64,000 bases of DNA from Azadirachta indica. Its lineage: Eukaryota > Streptophyta > Magnoliopsida > Sapindales > Meliaceae. Within the stretch, counting starts at the first letter, position 1, and every line of letters begins with the position of its first letter. The notes beneath the pieces are model-generated. The model was not told the DNA's origin. It made no database searches and saw only the letters and a program-made list of their open reading frames with translations. The position numbers and the translations under genes are program-made. Shown here piece by piece: positions 40,501 through 52,819 of the stretch. The stretch lies in the NCBI GenBank assembly GCA_022749755.1, contig CM040442.1:2630663-2694662 (forward strand), written 5' to 3'.

Positions 40501-43500
40501 ATCAACAATGGTATAATCAAGTTTTTCCCATGATCTTTAAAATCCTTTGCACTAAGATAATTCACTCCTTTCCATTTCATCATCGTCCAGAAGAGCCCAA
40601 TGTCAAAATTAATAAATTCTGCAGGTTTTCAAAAAGGATATGGACAAAGACACGATTGTTTTGCTTGCAGCTAGAGCGGCAAGACTGGAAAATCAGGATG
40701 CTATTGATGCTGCCATTGTTAATATGCTAGCTGATCCAAAAGAGGTAAACTGGAAAATATTTTTACTTCAATACTGAGATTCTTTTTTTTTTCCTTCCTT
40801 TGCTGGACGATTGTGCATGAACAACTAAAATTACATGTCTGACTGCAGGCACGAGCAAACATTAAAGAAGTTCATTTTCTGCCCTTCAATCCAGTGGACA
40901 AGCGTACTGCAATCACCTACATCGATTCCGATGGTAACTGGTATCGGGCAAGCAAAGGAGCTCCTGAACAGGTACTCATACTGTGAAAGACAACTCTGTA
41001 AATTTCAGATTTCCTGGTTGTTGATATTTTTTTAGTTTTTTGAAATTCCTACAAATTGGTAAGATATTATGTCTCCACTTGCGCAATGTAAGGATGAATT
41101 AAATCAATAATGAAAGCATTAAATCCAGTTTATCTTCAAGTAATTGCAACAGAGCATGAACATTTCACTTAACTCATAATATTTTCCTAAATTGTAGATC
41201 CTAAATCTGTGCAAAGAGAAAGAGGAGATTGCTGGAAAAGTCCACGCCATCATAGACAAATTTGCTGAAAGAGGTTTGCGATCTCTTGCAGTTGCTTATC
41301 AGGTACTACATTTTGTATGTTTAGTTTATTTTTCCTTTTTTTGGTCGTTTTGGTCTAGGGTCGCATCAAAGTTATCAAACATAAAGGAATTGAATGAATA
41401 TAACTTTTGGCAGTACAGGATAGCAACGCCGAAAATGCCGTAGCTTGACTATATTATGAAATTTCATTAAACATATTTATCAACTTCAGATTCTTGTCCT
41501 CTGCAGGAAGTTCCTGAAAGGACTAAGGAGAGTCCTGGAGGTCCTTGGACATTTTGTGGGTTATTGCCCCTGTTTGATCCTCCAAGACATGATAGTGCTG
41601 AGACCATCCGCAGAGCACTTAACCTTGGAGTTTGTGTCAAAATGATAACAGGTACATGATCTTTTAATGATACTACAGTAGTTTGCGTATGTCTGATGAT
41701 TAATTTCTAGCTTTGGTCAAAATGATCATTTAGTTGTCTTTGCAATTGAAGCATATTGATTCATTGTTACCACTTTTTTATTGAATCAATTATTATGACA
41801 TGTATTTCACTTCCACTATTATTCCTTCTGTAAAACACAAAAACCTATCGAGTTGAACTACTTTTGGGAGGTGAAAGGATGTATACATTGTTCGAGATCA
41901 TCCTGGCACTGGCATGTCTCTTATATACCGCATCTGTGGATACCAAATTGAGGAGAATAGAAACATTGGCATATGCTACATGATTGACTTGAGTGAATCC
42001 ATTATGCCATAATTTAAATAACGAATTCCACGATCCCCATGCACCCATCTATAAGCTGCAAATACGAGTATCTCACGGATGAGATGCCACCGTCTGTGTT
42101 CACAGCAATCTGAGGAAAAGACAAATACTGAAAGTAAAGGACTAACAAGCTATTTTATGGGCTCTTATAGGGGATCAGTTGGCAATAGCAAAGGAGACAG
42201 GCAGACGACTTGGCATGGGAACAAACATGTACCCCTCTTCATCGCTGTTGGGTCGTGAGAAAGATGAAAATGAAGCTCTTCCAGTGGATGAGCTCATTGA
42301 AAAGGCAGATGGCTTCGCTGGCGTATTCCCTGGTATTTAAATCATATAACTTTGTCGTGATAATTTTTTTTTTAATTTATTTAGAACTTAACTGCTACTT
42401 TGTGCATTTATTTTAGTTTTTAATTACTAATGTAATCTTAAAATAAAAGCATGCTTCTCAAAGAAGAGATCCTTGAAATAAATATAGCTGAAGGAAACTG
42501 TAAAATCTCTTCTAGGCCAACTCTTGAGTTCTTCTATATTAAGAAATTAAATTCTTTTCTAAACCCACCAGGCTGTATCAACATCATAAATCCTATAATA
42601 TTGTTTGAATAACAACTTTTTAAAAGTCAAATTATGGAATATTTGTCAAATCTCTAAAAATCCATCTGATATGACAGCATTTGGTGTCCTTCAGACTTGA
42701 TCTTATAGTGCTAATGACTAAAATATATTGTATATCACAACCACGAATATGTATATTCCATGTATAGTTTTCAGTCCTCGGTCAGCTGATATGTAATCAT
42801 TATGTGCAACTTTCAGAGCATAAGTATGAAATTGTAAGGATTTTACAAGATAAGAAGCATGTAGTTGGAATGACTGGAGATGGTGTTAATGATGCACCTG
42901 CTTTGAAGAAAGCAGATATCGGAATAGCAGTGGCTGATGCTACAGATGCGGCAAGGAGTGCTGCTGACATAGTATTAACCGAGCCTGGCTTAAGCGTGAT
43001 TGTCAGTGCTGTGTTGACAAGCAGGGCTATATTCCAGAGGATGAAGAATTACACGGTTCAGTATCAATCTCTTCTTCTCAAATCAATTTCATAGATTTGA
43101 ATCAGTACTACAGTAATATCTGTGTCATATGCACGTTAAAGAACAACAAAATTCAGGCTACAGATAAGAGATGCACCTAGAATGCTGTTAGCTCCGCTAA
43201 AACAACTTGTTTGAACTATGGAAGATTCTGTATGTCTAACTCTTATATTCTCGAATTTCATAGTCTTGAGTAGTAAATCTTATTCAAGAAAATATCATAA
43301 CCAGCTAATCCGTGAGGTAGAGGAGATTCTAGGGCAATTAGTATCTGATGGCCAAGATCCATTAGCATGAAGGGATCAGGTTATTTGTAATGTTAAATAC
43401 TACCAACATTTTTCATATTCAGAATCTATTTATATACCTTTTTCTTTATTGATAAAGCTGATTACAGTTGATGAATTTGCAGATATATGCTGTCTCCATA

Positions 43501-45195
43501 ACAATACGTATTGTGGTGAGTTAGTTTTCTTAAATGTTTAGTTCTGTTCATTTTTATGAACTTACTTATTAGGTTATCAACTGTGGATTAATAGTGACAG
43601 CATCTCAATTCTTAACATACTCTTACAGCTTGGTTTAAATGATTTTGAATCTGATCTTCTTGCAGCTTGGTTTCGTGCTTCTAGCTTTAATATGGGAATA
43701 TGACTTTCCACCGTTCATGGTTCTGATAATAGCAATACTTAATGATGGTAATGCTTCAGACTGTAATGAACCTTCCTTTCCCCTAAATGATCTCTAAGTT
43801 TGATAACAGAAAGACTATATGGTCACGGGTCAGTGCCAGATCAAAATGATAATTAAACAAAGAAGCGTTCTATGAGGAACTAGATAACTTATCTTGAAAT
43901 GTGTATTAAAGATATCTTTTGTGTATTTGCAATCAGGCACCATCATGACTATTTCAAAAGATCGGGTGAAGCCTTCTCCAAGGCCGGACAGTTGGAAGCT
44001 CAATGAGATATTTGCAACTGGCATTGTCATTGGCACCTATCTTGCTTTGGTTACTGTCCTATTTTACTGGATTGTAGTTGACACCGATTTCTTTGAGGTA
44101 TCAGATTTATTAATCCTGTCTCCTGGTTTGCTTCTATAGATGTTAAACATATACTGATTCTGTTTCCTGCGACTGCTAACTGATTATTAATCATACATGT
44201 GATTGCAGACCCACTTTCGTGTAAAATCCTTATCTAGCAATACTGAGGAAGTTTCATCTGCTGTATACCTGCAAGTCAGCATCATCAGCCAGGCTCTCAT
44301 ATTCGTTACACGCAGTCAGAGTTGGTCATTTGTAGAGAGGCCTGGAAGTCTCTTGATGTGTGCATTCGTGGTGGCTCAATTGGTATGAGTTTTACAAGAT
44401 CAGCCTATATTTGGTAGCCAATTGTTTTGTGCATTTGTAGATATATCTCAAATGAATTTTCTTTACTTCTAGGTGGCTACCTTAATTGCGGTGTATGCAC
44501 ATATTAGCTTTGCTTATATCAGTGGCATTGGATGGGGATGGGCTGGCGTTATATGGTTATATAGCTTGATATTCTACATACCGTTGGATATCATAAAGTT
44601 CATAGTTCGCTATGCCTTAAGCGGAGAGGCCTGGAATCTCTTATTTGATAGAAAGGTCAGTCAGGGTAGTGTTTCCATAAATAGTTTTTTGCAAAATTTA
44701 CCTCTGCAAGGATCAAGCCTTGGCTTGAAATAGTTTTTTGTGCTTACTACTCATTTTTGGGGCTCAACAGACTGCTTTTACTTCTAAGAAAGATTATGGG
44801 AAGGAAGATAGGGCGGCTCAGTGGGTTCTTTCTCAAAGAAGTCTTCAAGGTTTAATGGCTGCAGACTTGGAGTTCAATGGCAGGCGTTCACGATCTTCTT
44901 TGATTGCTGAACAAGCCAGGAGACGTGCTGAAATAGCCAGGTAACCCTCACAATCTTTTGTTTAGGTAGATGCATATCTCGTTTTCTATAGACCACTTAA
45001 CCTAGAAACCGTTAAATTTTCTGAAGCTCTAGGCTAATGCATTAATTTGAGAAGTTTATAAGAAAACTCACATATAAAAATGACCCTTGAATTTACAGAC
45101 TGGGAGAGATACACACTTTGAGAGGACATGTAGAATCAGTCGTGAGGCTAAAAAATCTGGACCTGAATGTAATCCAAGCAGCTCATACCGTCTGA
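37584..45195 (+). CDS. AHA10: P3A-type proton-pumping ATPase, AHA10/PH5 clade
   Basis: Twenty-one exons join in frame to 952 residues: 37584-37649, 37742-37861, 38350-38448, 38594-38731, 38884-39018, 39164-39343, 39556-39762, 40024-40143, 40625-40744, 40849-40971, 41198-41302, 41507-41651, 42171-42332, 42817-43055, 43483-43515, 43666-43747, 43937-44097, 44209-44382, 44473-44655, 44771-44940, 45099-45195. The enzyme couples ATP hydrolysis to proton export across a membrane. Seen directly are the actuator TGES (190-193), the phosphorylated Asp in SDKTGT (D337), the hinge TGDGVND (593-599), the M5 Arg in ITIRIV (R662), the M6 proton-binding Asp in AILNDG (D691), and a C-terminal regulatory tail ending AHTV, whose penultimate Thr is the 14-3-3 site type. 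The start [12 protein letters not shown] and the HTV end fit AHA10 rather than the AHA1/2 group ending in YTV. AHA10, petunia PH5 and citrus PH5 are known to act at the vacuole in acidification and proanthocyanidin transport. Nothing is broken. Intron 5 is GC-AG. Confidence 0.95.
39019..39163 (+). other. GC-AG intron in the proton pump gene
   Basis: The exon ends CCAG and the intron begins GCAAGT, ending GTGCAG. Only this junction keeps the invariant DQSALTGES sequence in frame. The other twenty introns of the gene begin with GT. GC-AG introns are a minor but functional class processed by the normal spliceosome. Confidence 0.85.
40364..40606 (+). repeat. Tandem duplication of about 127 bp inside an intron of the proton pump
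   Basis: Copy 1 starts at 40364 and copy 2 at 40491. Both contain CAACAATGGTATAATC, GCACTAAGATAATTCA and CCAGAAGAGCC with scattered differences. The duplication lies within intron 8 just before the exon at 40625 and does not touch coding sequence. Confidence 0.85.
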
Positions 45196-45860
45196 ATCTG
45201 TGGCAAGAATGTTTTATTTTTCAATTTTTCAATGAAGGCGGTCCTGGCAGCAGTTGCTGACAAGATTGATGATTTGGACAGACATTGAAATTTTTTTCCA
45301 AGAGTCGTTGAAAACAGGAGTTTCTAAAATTTGACAATGAAGTTTCAATTCCTTGGGCTCTAGTACTGAGGTACGCAGAGGGAACTTCAGCTAATAATAG
45401 CAAATGCTATTTCTCTGGCATCTATCTCCAATTTTTTTATGCAGAAGATCTGTTGGGCTTTTTATTCTTACTCTCTGTTGACAAAATTTTTTATGTAAAA
45501 TTTAGGTAAATTCCAAAGTAATAAAATGATCTGAAACAGTCAAATTTTCCCTTAGAATATTCTTGATTTCCGGCAGTTTGGAACTGGAATTGTTTTCACC
45601 ATGCAGCCAAGATACGTATCATATCACTCCGATTCATAGTTTGTTGAAACAATAATGTTGCTGTCCTTGTTTCTGATTAAGTGCAGTCCCCATGTTGATG
45701 CTTGATATTTATGCTAAAACATAATGAAAGAAGAAACAAGGCCACTTTTATCATTTCACTCATGGATGAAAGCAATCAAATTAATGACATTTTAGACTAC
45801 TGAGTGGTCGAATGTGATCTTCATAGGCATCTCACTATCATTATTCGCAAAACAAGCTTT
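45196..45860. other. Convergent 3' regions of the proton pump and lipase genes
   Basis: There are 665 bp between the two stop codons. An AATAAA at 45520-45525 is a likely polyadenylation signal for the pump transcript. No separate gene is seen. Confidence 0.6.
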
Positions 45861-48677
45861 TCAGAAAGGGGACATCTGAATAGCTCGCTCCTTTCCAAGC
45901 CTCACAGAGTTGACATAATCAGTGGGGCAGTGTGCAGCAACACCAGGGACAACCAGTCCAATTATCCTCACAAAGATGGAAAACCACCCTTCCTTATACT
46001 CTGGCCCATGAGTGTAGCCCATTGTCAAGCTTCGGATTAACTCCCAAAATGCATTCAGATGCTCTGGAATCATGTATCTCAAGCCAAAGTAATTTCTGTT
46101 TGGCTGCTCATCCACTTTCTTGAATATGAATGGAACAGAGAAAAACAACTCATTACTATGAAGAACAAAAATGGTCAATGAAAAAGCAGGCTGGCATAAC
46201 ATGACATTAACCACAAATTTATATGCTTTCTTATCCATAGCATCTTTCACAGGAACAATTCAATCACATACATAATCCCCACAAGCATATATTTCTCAGC
46301 TAATTCATCTGAATATCTGGTAACAAATAATAAAAAGATCCTAGTTTTTCCTCCATCTCAAATAAAGATATATGTGGCTTACTGACAAATGTTGTATCAT
46401 GTAGAAAGCACACACTAGGATAGTCCTTCACGTTATGGGATACTAATATAAAGAATAAAAGGTGGAAGATTTAATAAGTAAATGAAAGGCTTAAAGAAAA
46501 AGCATAATACGTACTTGCTCGATGTAGCAGCTGTTATAGTACAGACAAACCCCAAAATGCTTATATAAGAAAGTTTTGTCATCATATGGCAACCTAGGCA
46601 CCATATCATTGCAGTAAACCACCCGGAAGTACTTTGGTTGTGGAGAATCTAAATGAGATTCCACGAATCTCCCAAGCTGCTGATTCCCAACCCTTGGTTG
46701 TCCAAATGTATACACACCCAACAACCTTTGCATCATCCCCATCTCCTCATGTAGCACCAGAATTGTTGGAAACAATATAGCAAGTGCTCCACCTAAGCTA
46801 TGCCCGGTGACAAGAAATTTTGCATTCTTGTGCTCTTCAAGTAAGCTCTTCAGCTTGTTTTTCACAGAGTAGTAGGCAGTCACCTCAGCTGTTTCAGAGT
46901 CAAAAGACTGGTCTGTTCTATTTTCTTCAATGCCGGAAGCAGTGTCTGATGTTATTGATTCAGTACCTTCGGAAGAAGAGAACTTTGCTTCCTTCCTCTG
47001 GAGGTGATACTGGAAGGTAACAGCATCAGCTCTGTTGCCCAAACCTAAAGCTTCCAAGAACCCCATGTGGACCTTTCCCAATTTTGGGATCTCATACCAA
47101 GAGTAATCAAAATCAGTACTCCAATCATCAGCATCAAATGGTTCTGTGCCCCTAAAGCTGATTAGTATCAATGTTGCATCTTTGGGCTTGTCACAAAGTA
47201 TGAACACTTGAGTGGACATCTCCTTTTGGAAATCTATTAAATCAAATTTCATATAAGAAAAGGAAAGAAAAAATAGAAGGATGAAATTTTGATCAAAACG
47301 ATACAATTTATACAGATTTTTTAATGAAAGTCAACAAAAGAGCCCATGGATTAGTGAAGCTAATTTTGACAAAAGCGCTAGAAAAAGCGCTAACTGTTCT
47401 AAATGGAGACAAATTATATCCAAAATTCTTACCATTCCAGCAGTTGTAGAAGTCCACAAAATGCATCTGCTTTTGTTAAAAGTTCAAATTAATTTGAAAA
47501 CTAGAAGATAAATCAATTGAAAGCGGGAAATTGCGGGCATGAAACAGAACCATAATAGCTTACCTTCCAGTGTTGAACTACTACATTTCTAACAACTTCT
47601 GCATTCTCATAAGCTAATTTTGACGCCATGATACACAGGTCCATGAGAGCTCGGTTTCCCAATTCTATTTTTATGCTTCTTTCTCCAAAATCAGAATCAG
47701 ATACCTGTTCCAATATGGACAGACCCTTGTACAAGTCTATTCGCCCATCTAATTGCCCAATAGTACTTAAAAAAGTGTCTGTGCCTCGCTGTGGAATCAC
47801 CACATTGCCTATACACACATAATATACATAACTGACCATACTTCAATAAATGCAACAAAGTTTGCAATTTTGTTCTCTTGAAAGATCATAAAAGACACAA
47901 GACTTTGACACGAAGATAAAGAGAAAGCAGTACAAAGTCATTGATTTTTAACAAATTTCTAAGCAGTGTCAAAGACAAAAATGTTCAAACTTGATAATGA
48001 TGCTACTTTTCATCAAACAAGCAGTGGTCTATTTGAGTGATAACTTCAAACTGCTCTCAAGACTTGTTTGGATGTCAGACATACATGAATATTTTCGTTA
48101 TATATCTGCTATGAATGTTCAAATAGCCAAACATGAAATTATCTCAGAGTCAAATAATTCAAGATCGATAACCATTGTGACCTTTGCAATAGGAAGTGTG
48201 TTCTCACTAAGATAGAGCAGCATAAAAGTACCAAATAAAAGAATATCAATCAAGTGGGGTTATTGAAAAAAGAACAATTAAACATTTCCATAAATACATG
48301 GGTACAGAAATGGAAAGCGTGAGACTTGGGTGTTTGAAGTTACCATGAAAGAGGTTATAAAGCAAACCAGAGATGTTGCCATTCTGAGAGAGAAGATTGA
48401 GAACGAAATCCACAACATAGCCAGTGTACTCTAATGGCTTGGCAAAAAGGGCAATTATCTTACGCACAATGATAGAAACAACAATTACCCATCTATGATC
48501 AGCAGTTTCCTCACGAACCAGCTCTGCTTCTGCTTCTGCTTCCTCAGAACTCTCCAAAAACCTCACCCCGCTGCTTATGTCAGCCAACACCAAGTATTTA
48601 AACAAGTCAAATATCCCACCATTCTCCGGCCTCACTATCAAATACTTAAGATCATCGAAGTTAGTGGTCGTGGCCAT
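45861..48677 (-). CDS. OBL1: Class-3 triacylglycerol lipase, OBL1-like
   Basis: Five exons on the minus strand (48344-48677, 47564-47808, 47433-47466, 46515-47233, 45861-46118) give 529 residues. The family hydrolyses triacylglycerol. Arabidopsis OBL1 is an oil-body lipase of similar length, and this protein shares its N-terminal block (KYLIVRPE, then a hydrophobic segment around FAKPLEYTGYVVDFVLNLLS), which is thought to mediate lipid-droplet association. The alpha/beta-hydrolase core carries SFRGTEPFDADDW (230-242), the nucleophile elbow GHSLGG with S350, D414 in YCNDMVPRLPYDD, and a C-terminal His in AHCP (H507). Together these make a complete Ser-Asp-His triad. Between about 275 and 320 is a Ser/Thr/Glu-rich low-complexity insert that is probably a surface loop. 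The start MATTTNFDD was preferred over upstream in-frame ATGs because they lie close to or upstream of the probable transcription start, near a TATA box at 48760-48766. No defects are seen. Confidence 0.93.
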
Positions 48678-48759
48678 GACGATGGTAATCCAAAAAGTAA
48701 TTCTCACTAATTTTTTGGATATATGTAATAAATGAGTCGGTCTGTCTGCCTCTGTCCGT

Positions 48760-48766
48760 TTATATA
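48760..48766 (-). promoter_or_regulatory. TATA box of the OBL1-like lipase
   Basis: On the minus strand the sequence reads TATATAA within GTATATAAACGG, about 85 bases upstream of the chosen start codon. That position and context are typical of a plant core promoter. Confidence 0.6.
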
Positions 48767-48779
48767 CCTTTTTAAGCAA

Positions 48780-50253
48780 ATGTTAAGGTAGAGGTCACGC
48801 GTCCAAGTGCAGCTGATACAAGGTTTTTTCTGGATTTGATAATAACAGATTACTGTTAGCGGCCCAAGCCTTTACTCTTTTACATTACGTTCGTCATCAT
48901 CCTGTGCTTGTTATCTCTGTCTTTTTTAAAGAAAATTCGTAGTGGATTTTTATCAACTTGAATGAGTCCATTAGCGTATGTCATGTGGGGCTTAAGGCCC
49001 ACAACTGCCCATAGAAACTGAGTAATCCACATTCTCCTCGGCATTTTAAGTAGGCGATATTGACTGATCATCGGCTTTTTCCAAAAGCCGAAAAACAGAA
49101 AAAGAATCGCATGTAACAGAAATTATCATCGAACTGTTTGAACCCATAAAAAGGGCTTGACCTTTGGAATGCGTGGACGTTTCCATTATTCAGTATGTGC
49201 GACTGTGAACAGAAAAGAACGGATTAAGTCTGTTTGAATGTTCACGTAATCCGGAGGGAGCCAACTCATTTAGAGGTAGCCATGATAATCTCTAGCCAGA
49301 ACGGGTCCACATTGTCTTTGAAATTGAACTTTTAAGTTTCTCATCCACAGCGTTTTCAATCAAGATATCAAATTTTAGACCAAATTAAACTGGTTTTGCT
49401 TTCTGAAGAGACTGTTTCCGTTTCTGATAAAGATCACCGACAGCCTAATTGATAAATGTTCTGTGGCAGCTGAAGATGATACCATAGGTAACTGAATAGC
49501 GACATAGTAAAAATCTTTTCTTCCGGTATGCTACAGAGATTATACTTGGCGTGCTGAGATTCTATAAAAAACTTAATATTACAGAGAATACATGATCATC
49601 ACTTATTATTTTAGATTCAATATCTGGTTTTCAATTCTTTGATTGCAATCTCTTTAGTTTAGGAGTGACATACAACAAACACAGAGACAATATAACAAAC
49701 GAAAATATAAGTTGATGGAAAAAGTTTGCTGATGAGAGTTTTTCATAGTACAAGAGGTGAATCATTATTTGAAAACATTGCTTGCTATTTGGACTTACGG
49801 ACAACAAACCATGCACTTAATACTTATTAATAACAAAAGTTGAAACAGTTACAGAACGAAAAGATATAAAAACCACCAAATGGTCGTCCATCTCCGTGCA
49901 TACTGTTTAGTGAAGGAAGACATCACCATATTACCAACCATTATTATTCTTAATCACAAGGAAGATTCCAAAGACTGGGCGTATTTTTATGATTTAGATG
50001 CTGTAACTTCTTTTGCGACTTCAACTCTAGCTGTTGTATATAATCATGGAAAGCACATATACTGAATATGTAGGAAACTCTCTTGCCATTCTAGCCCTGG
50101 CAGGCAAGCTATTGTGTTTCATTCGTTATTATTGCTTCATTTCTCCAAATTCTATGAACTTCCCGCAACGAATATTAAATATGATAACTTTTTCTCGTAC
50201 GCTCTTGGCGAAAGCAGATGCATCTCTGTGTCAAGGCATCTGAGTTGGGCAAC
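48780..50253. other. Intergenic region between lipase and small transcription unit
   Basis: No recognised gene. The left part is the lipase promoter. The right part (about 49.6-50.25 kb) may be the 3' portion of the minus-strand unit described next. The ORFs of about 60 codons here show no family resemblance. Confidence 0.5.
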
Positions 50254-50400
50254 TCAGATTGAACAATAAGTCAGAGCTCTTCCAACTTCTATGCCTGTCT
50301 CCTTAGAAGAAGAATCAACAATTTCTTCCATTGAATATTCAGACTTTGTGGTATACCCGGTCAACAACATTTCCTGCATCCCAAATGAGAACAATTTCAT
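50254..50400 (-). CDS. Small ORF of 48 codons in a possible minus-strand transcription unit
   Basis: Read on the minus strand, an ATG at 50400 opens a 48-codon frame ending in TGA at 50254, with an acidic central part (SMEEIVDSSSKETGIEVGRA). Upstream on the same strand are a TATA box (50773-50780), a CT-rich leader (50435-50462), a good donor (GATG|GTGAGT near 50612) and a good acceptor (GGGATGCAG near 50377). If that intron is removed, the new junction creates an in-frame ATG, giving 40 residues beginning MEMLLTGY. There is no signal peptide and no family match known to me. It could equally be a noncoding RNA. Confidence 0.3.
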   Translation of the reverse strand: MKLFSFGMQEMLLTGYTTKSEYSMEEIVDSSSKETGIEVGRALTYCSI

Positions 50401-50430
50401 ATTTAAACAACTGGAGCTAACGTGGATGTT

Positions 50431-50434
<4 letters not shown>

Positions 50435-50462
<28 letters not shown>
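50435..50462. repeat. AG/CT dinucleotide microsatellite
   Basis: About 14 AG units on the plus strand. Read as CT on the minus strand, it would lie in the leader or intron of the possible small transcription unit. Confidence 0.95.
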
Positions 50463-50466
<4 letters not shown>

Positions 50467-50772
50467 CGGTTCAGGTAGAGAAATTGAGATAGATCTGTGA
50501 TGTGTAGCTAGCTATAGCTAGAGCTAGGAAGGTACCAAATAAGAGGTTGCGGGGTAAGTCAAAAGAAATTGCCACTGTGAAAGAGCAGATTGGAAATGAA
50601 TTTAGCATACTCACCATCACCAAATTAAGTTACTAATATTGGCAGCCATATTCTTAATTTGCTAGAAAGATCGAATAATAATATTAATACGATCAAAATT
50701 CTGATTTTAAGGAGATTATTTTATCAAGGCTGGCTGCTTGTGATTCTTTGGAGCAAAGAGTGCATGCCATAG

Positions 50773-50780
50773 TATTTATA
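50773..50780 (-). promoter_or_regulatory. Candidate TATA box on the minus strand
   Basis: The minus strand reads CCTATAAATACTATGGCATG, a near-ideal plant TATA box. It sits about 370 bases upstream of the 48-codon ORF. Confidence 0.45.
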
Positions 50781-50783
50781 GGC

Positions 50784-52129
50784 AAACCAAAAAATTAAGA
50801 TTTTCTTTAAAGAATCTGGCCGACCGAGCACGCATTTATTACCTGCTTTCACACCTCTAAAAGTCCAATTTTTATTTATAGCTAATTTAATACATTTAGA
50901 TTGCATTTAGTCAAATACTCTAACACGAAGCATTTCATTAATTTGTCTCACCTGATTATTGTCCTGGATGTCATTATTTTCTTGTGTAGCATAACTTTCC
51001 AAAAAAATTTAATTTCTTAAGATAAATTAAATAAACAAAAGAACTTCTACTTAAATGAAAAAATTAAAAATTAAATAATATATTAAATATCACAATTTAA
51101 ATTGATAAAATAAAAAAAAAATTTCTTACACTGATTAAATTTTAAAATCATCCTACACCCACCGATTTAAGTGAGTAATACTTTTACAATACTTTTAATA
51201 GAGCATTAATTTAATTTTGTCACTTTTATTGGGGATTTATAGCATAGCTGGGTAGAAATATATCTTCGCGTGAACAAACCTACATCTCTCCTGCATCCAT
51301 CACAGATGAAGACAATCAAATCATCTTCAGTGCCAGTAAGAATAAATAAAATTTTGAATCTCTTCCCTCGCGGCTCATGATGAACTAGTATCAATATATA
51401 AATTGAATTTCACTCGTGATTCATCAACTAGTGTATGTATACAGCATATATCGTCATTATTATTTTTTTTATTTTTTTATTTTTTGCGGGAATTATATCT
51501 TCCACTTTTTCAAATATAAAATTTTGTATTGATTTGTATAAATTAGTAATGATTTAGAGTAATTCAACACTTAATGGTTAGGATACCAGTTGGATTAAAA
51601 GATAATTGTACTCTTAAAATTAATGAAACTATCCTCTTAACATTCATGCACTTGGATCTGTTAACTTGTGATTGGTTCGTTTATTACTGATATATGATAT
51701 TAATATAATTGATATACAATGTTAATATTAATATAAATAACAATTAAATTCAGCAAGAATAAATATGGAAATCATGATGTTGTTTATATGTAAGGAATTC
51801 AACTATTAGGAATAAATTTACGCGGCTTCAGGAGGCCAACGTTTCGTAAGTTTTGTAATAGTATGACTTACCATTCCATGAAGTCTAATGACAAAATTAA
51901 TATAATAATTACATTTTTTTATAATAATTAAAAATAATGAAGTTGAGTGCACAAATTTAATACATAAAATCGATCATAACACTTAACAAATAATTTATAT
52001 CAACAATTATCATGACAAGTCACCAAATTTATTAAAAAAATTATTATAAATTATTTTTTAAAAAAAATATAGTAAAAGGGATGCGTAAAATATTTTAAAA
52101 TATTCATATCTAGTCATGTCCTATACTAA
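50784..52129. other. AT-rich intergenic region
   Basis: I see no gene, recognised repeat or structured element in this stretch beyond simple A/T runs. Confidence 0.5.
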
Positions 52130-52384
52130 TACAATAATCTTACCATAATTTATTCATATCGTTTTTAACAATTATTATATGCTATTCATCAAATTTGGAC
52201 ATGGATAGATATCCCCAAAAATGATATCCATTATCAGCCCTATTCATGTTTAGAACTTTGACTTAGTAGAAAATTAATTGGAATAAAATACCAGCAAGTG
52301 CTACACATGCTGGAATGAGATACTAGCAAAAGAGAAAATCAAAAGAAAATCTTTAACTCTGATATCACGTAGCGACTCCACCTC
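52130..52384. repeat. Direct repeat of about 250 bp, copy 1
   Basis: Shares GGACATGGATA, TGGAATAA(A/G)ATACCAGCAAG, ATGCTGGAATGAGAT, AAAGAGAAAATCAAAAGAAA and AACTCTGATATCA with the copy at 52820-53056 in the same order and orientation. The reverse complement of the end, TGATATCAGAGTT, resembles the initiator-Met-tRNA primer-binding site that follows many plant LTRs, so the pair may be retroelement-derived. Confidence 0.75.
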
Positions 52385-52800
52385 TTGGAACAGAATGGGC
52401 GAAAGCGGTCCAAGCTCTTCCGTCTATTGGTAATACTAAGCATAAATGTCTGTTCACTCTTGATGAAAAAGAGTAAGCAAATAGTCCACTTTCCCAGTTC
52501 ATACCACACGTAAGCCAAACATCCCACTCCTCCTGTCTATAGCAAATGAACCAAAAGTATAATTTGCATTGGAATTGAGAAAGTTTCGTGGAGTTTGATA
52601 ATTGCATAAAAGGAATCAAAATAATGACTGCGGCACATCGAGGCACTTCTTTGACGGTCCCCTCCGCTAAAACAATACAGAATGGAGGCACTACTAACCA
52701 GTCCAAGCCTAGTTCTCGCCGATCTGTAAAAGGAAGAGCTACCTCTCCCATATGTGTCTCAATTTCTTACATCTTTCCCTCACCCACCGGTTGAATCTAA
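52385..52800 (-). other. Less AT-rich segment between direct repeats, possible gene or element fragment
   Basis: A 128-codon minus-strand frame (52365-52751) starts MGEVALPFTDRRELGLDW and runs across this segment into the repeat. Composition differs from the surrounding DNA. I do not recognise the product. It may be a captured gene fragment or the inside of a transposable element. Confidence 0.3.
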
Positions 52801-52819
52801 GGGAACTATTTCCCTGGTA

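Noticed and set aside
40398..40730. A 110-codon plus-strand ORF spanning an intron and exon of the proton pump
   Set aside because: It is in a different frame from the exon, and its length comes from the tandemly duplicated intron sequence.
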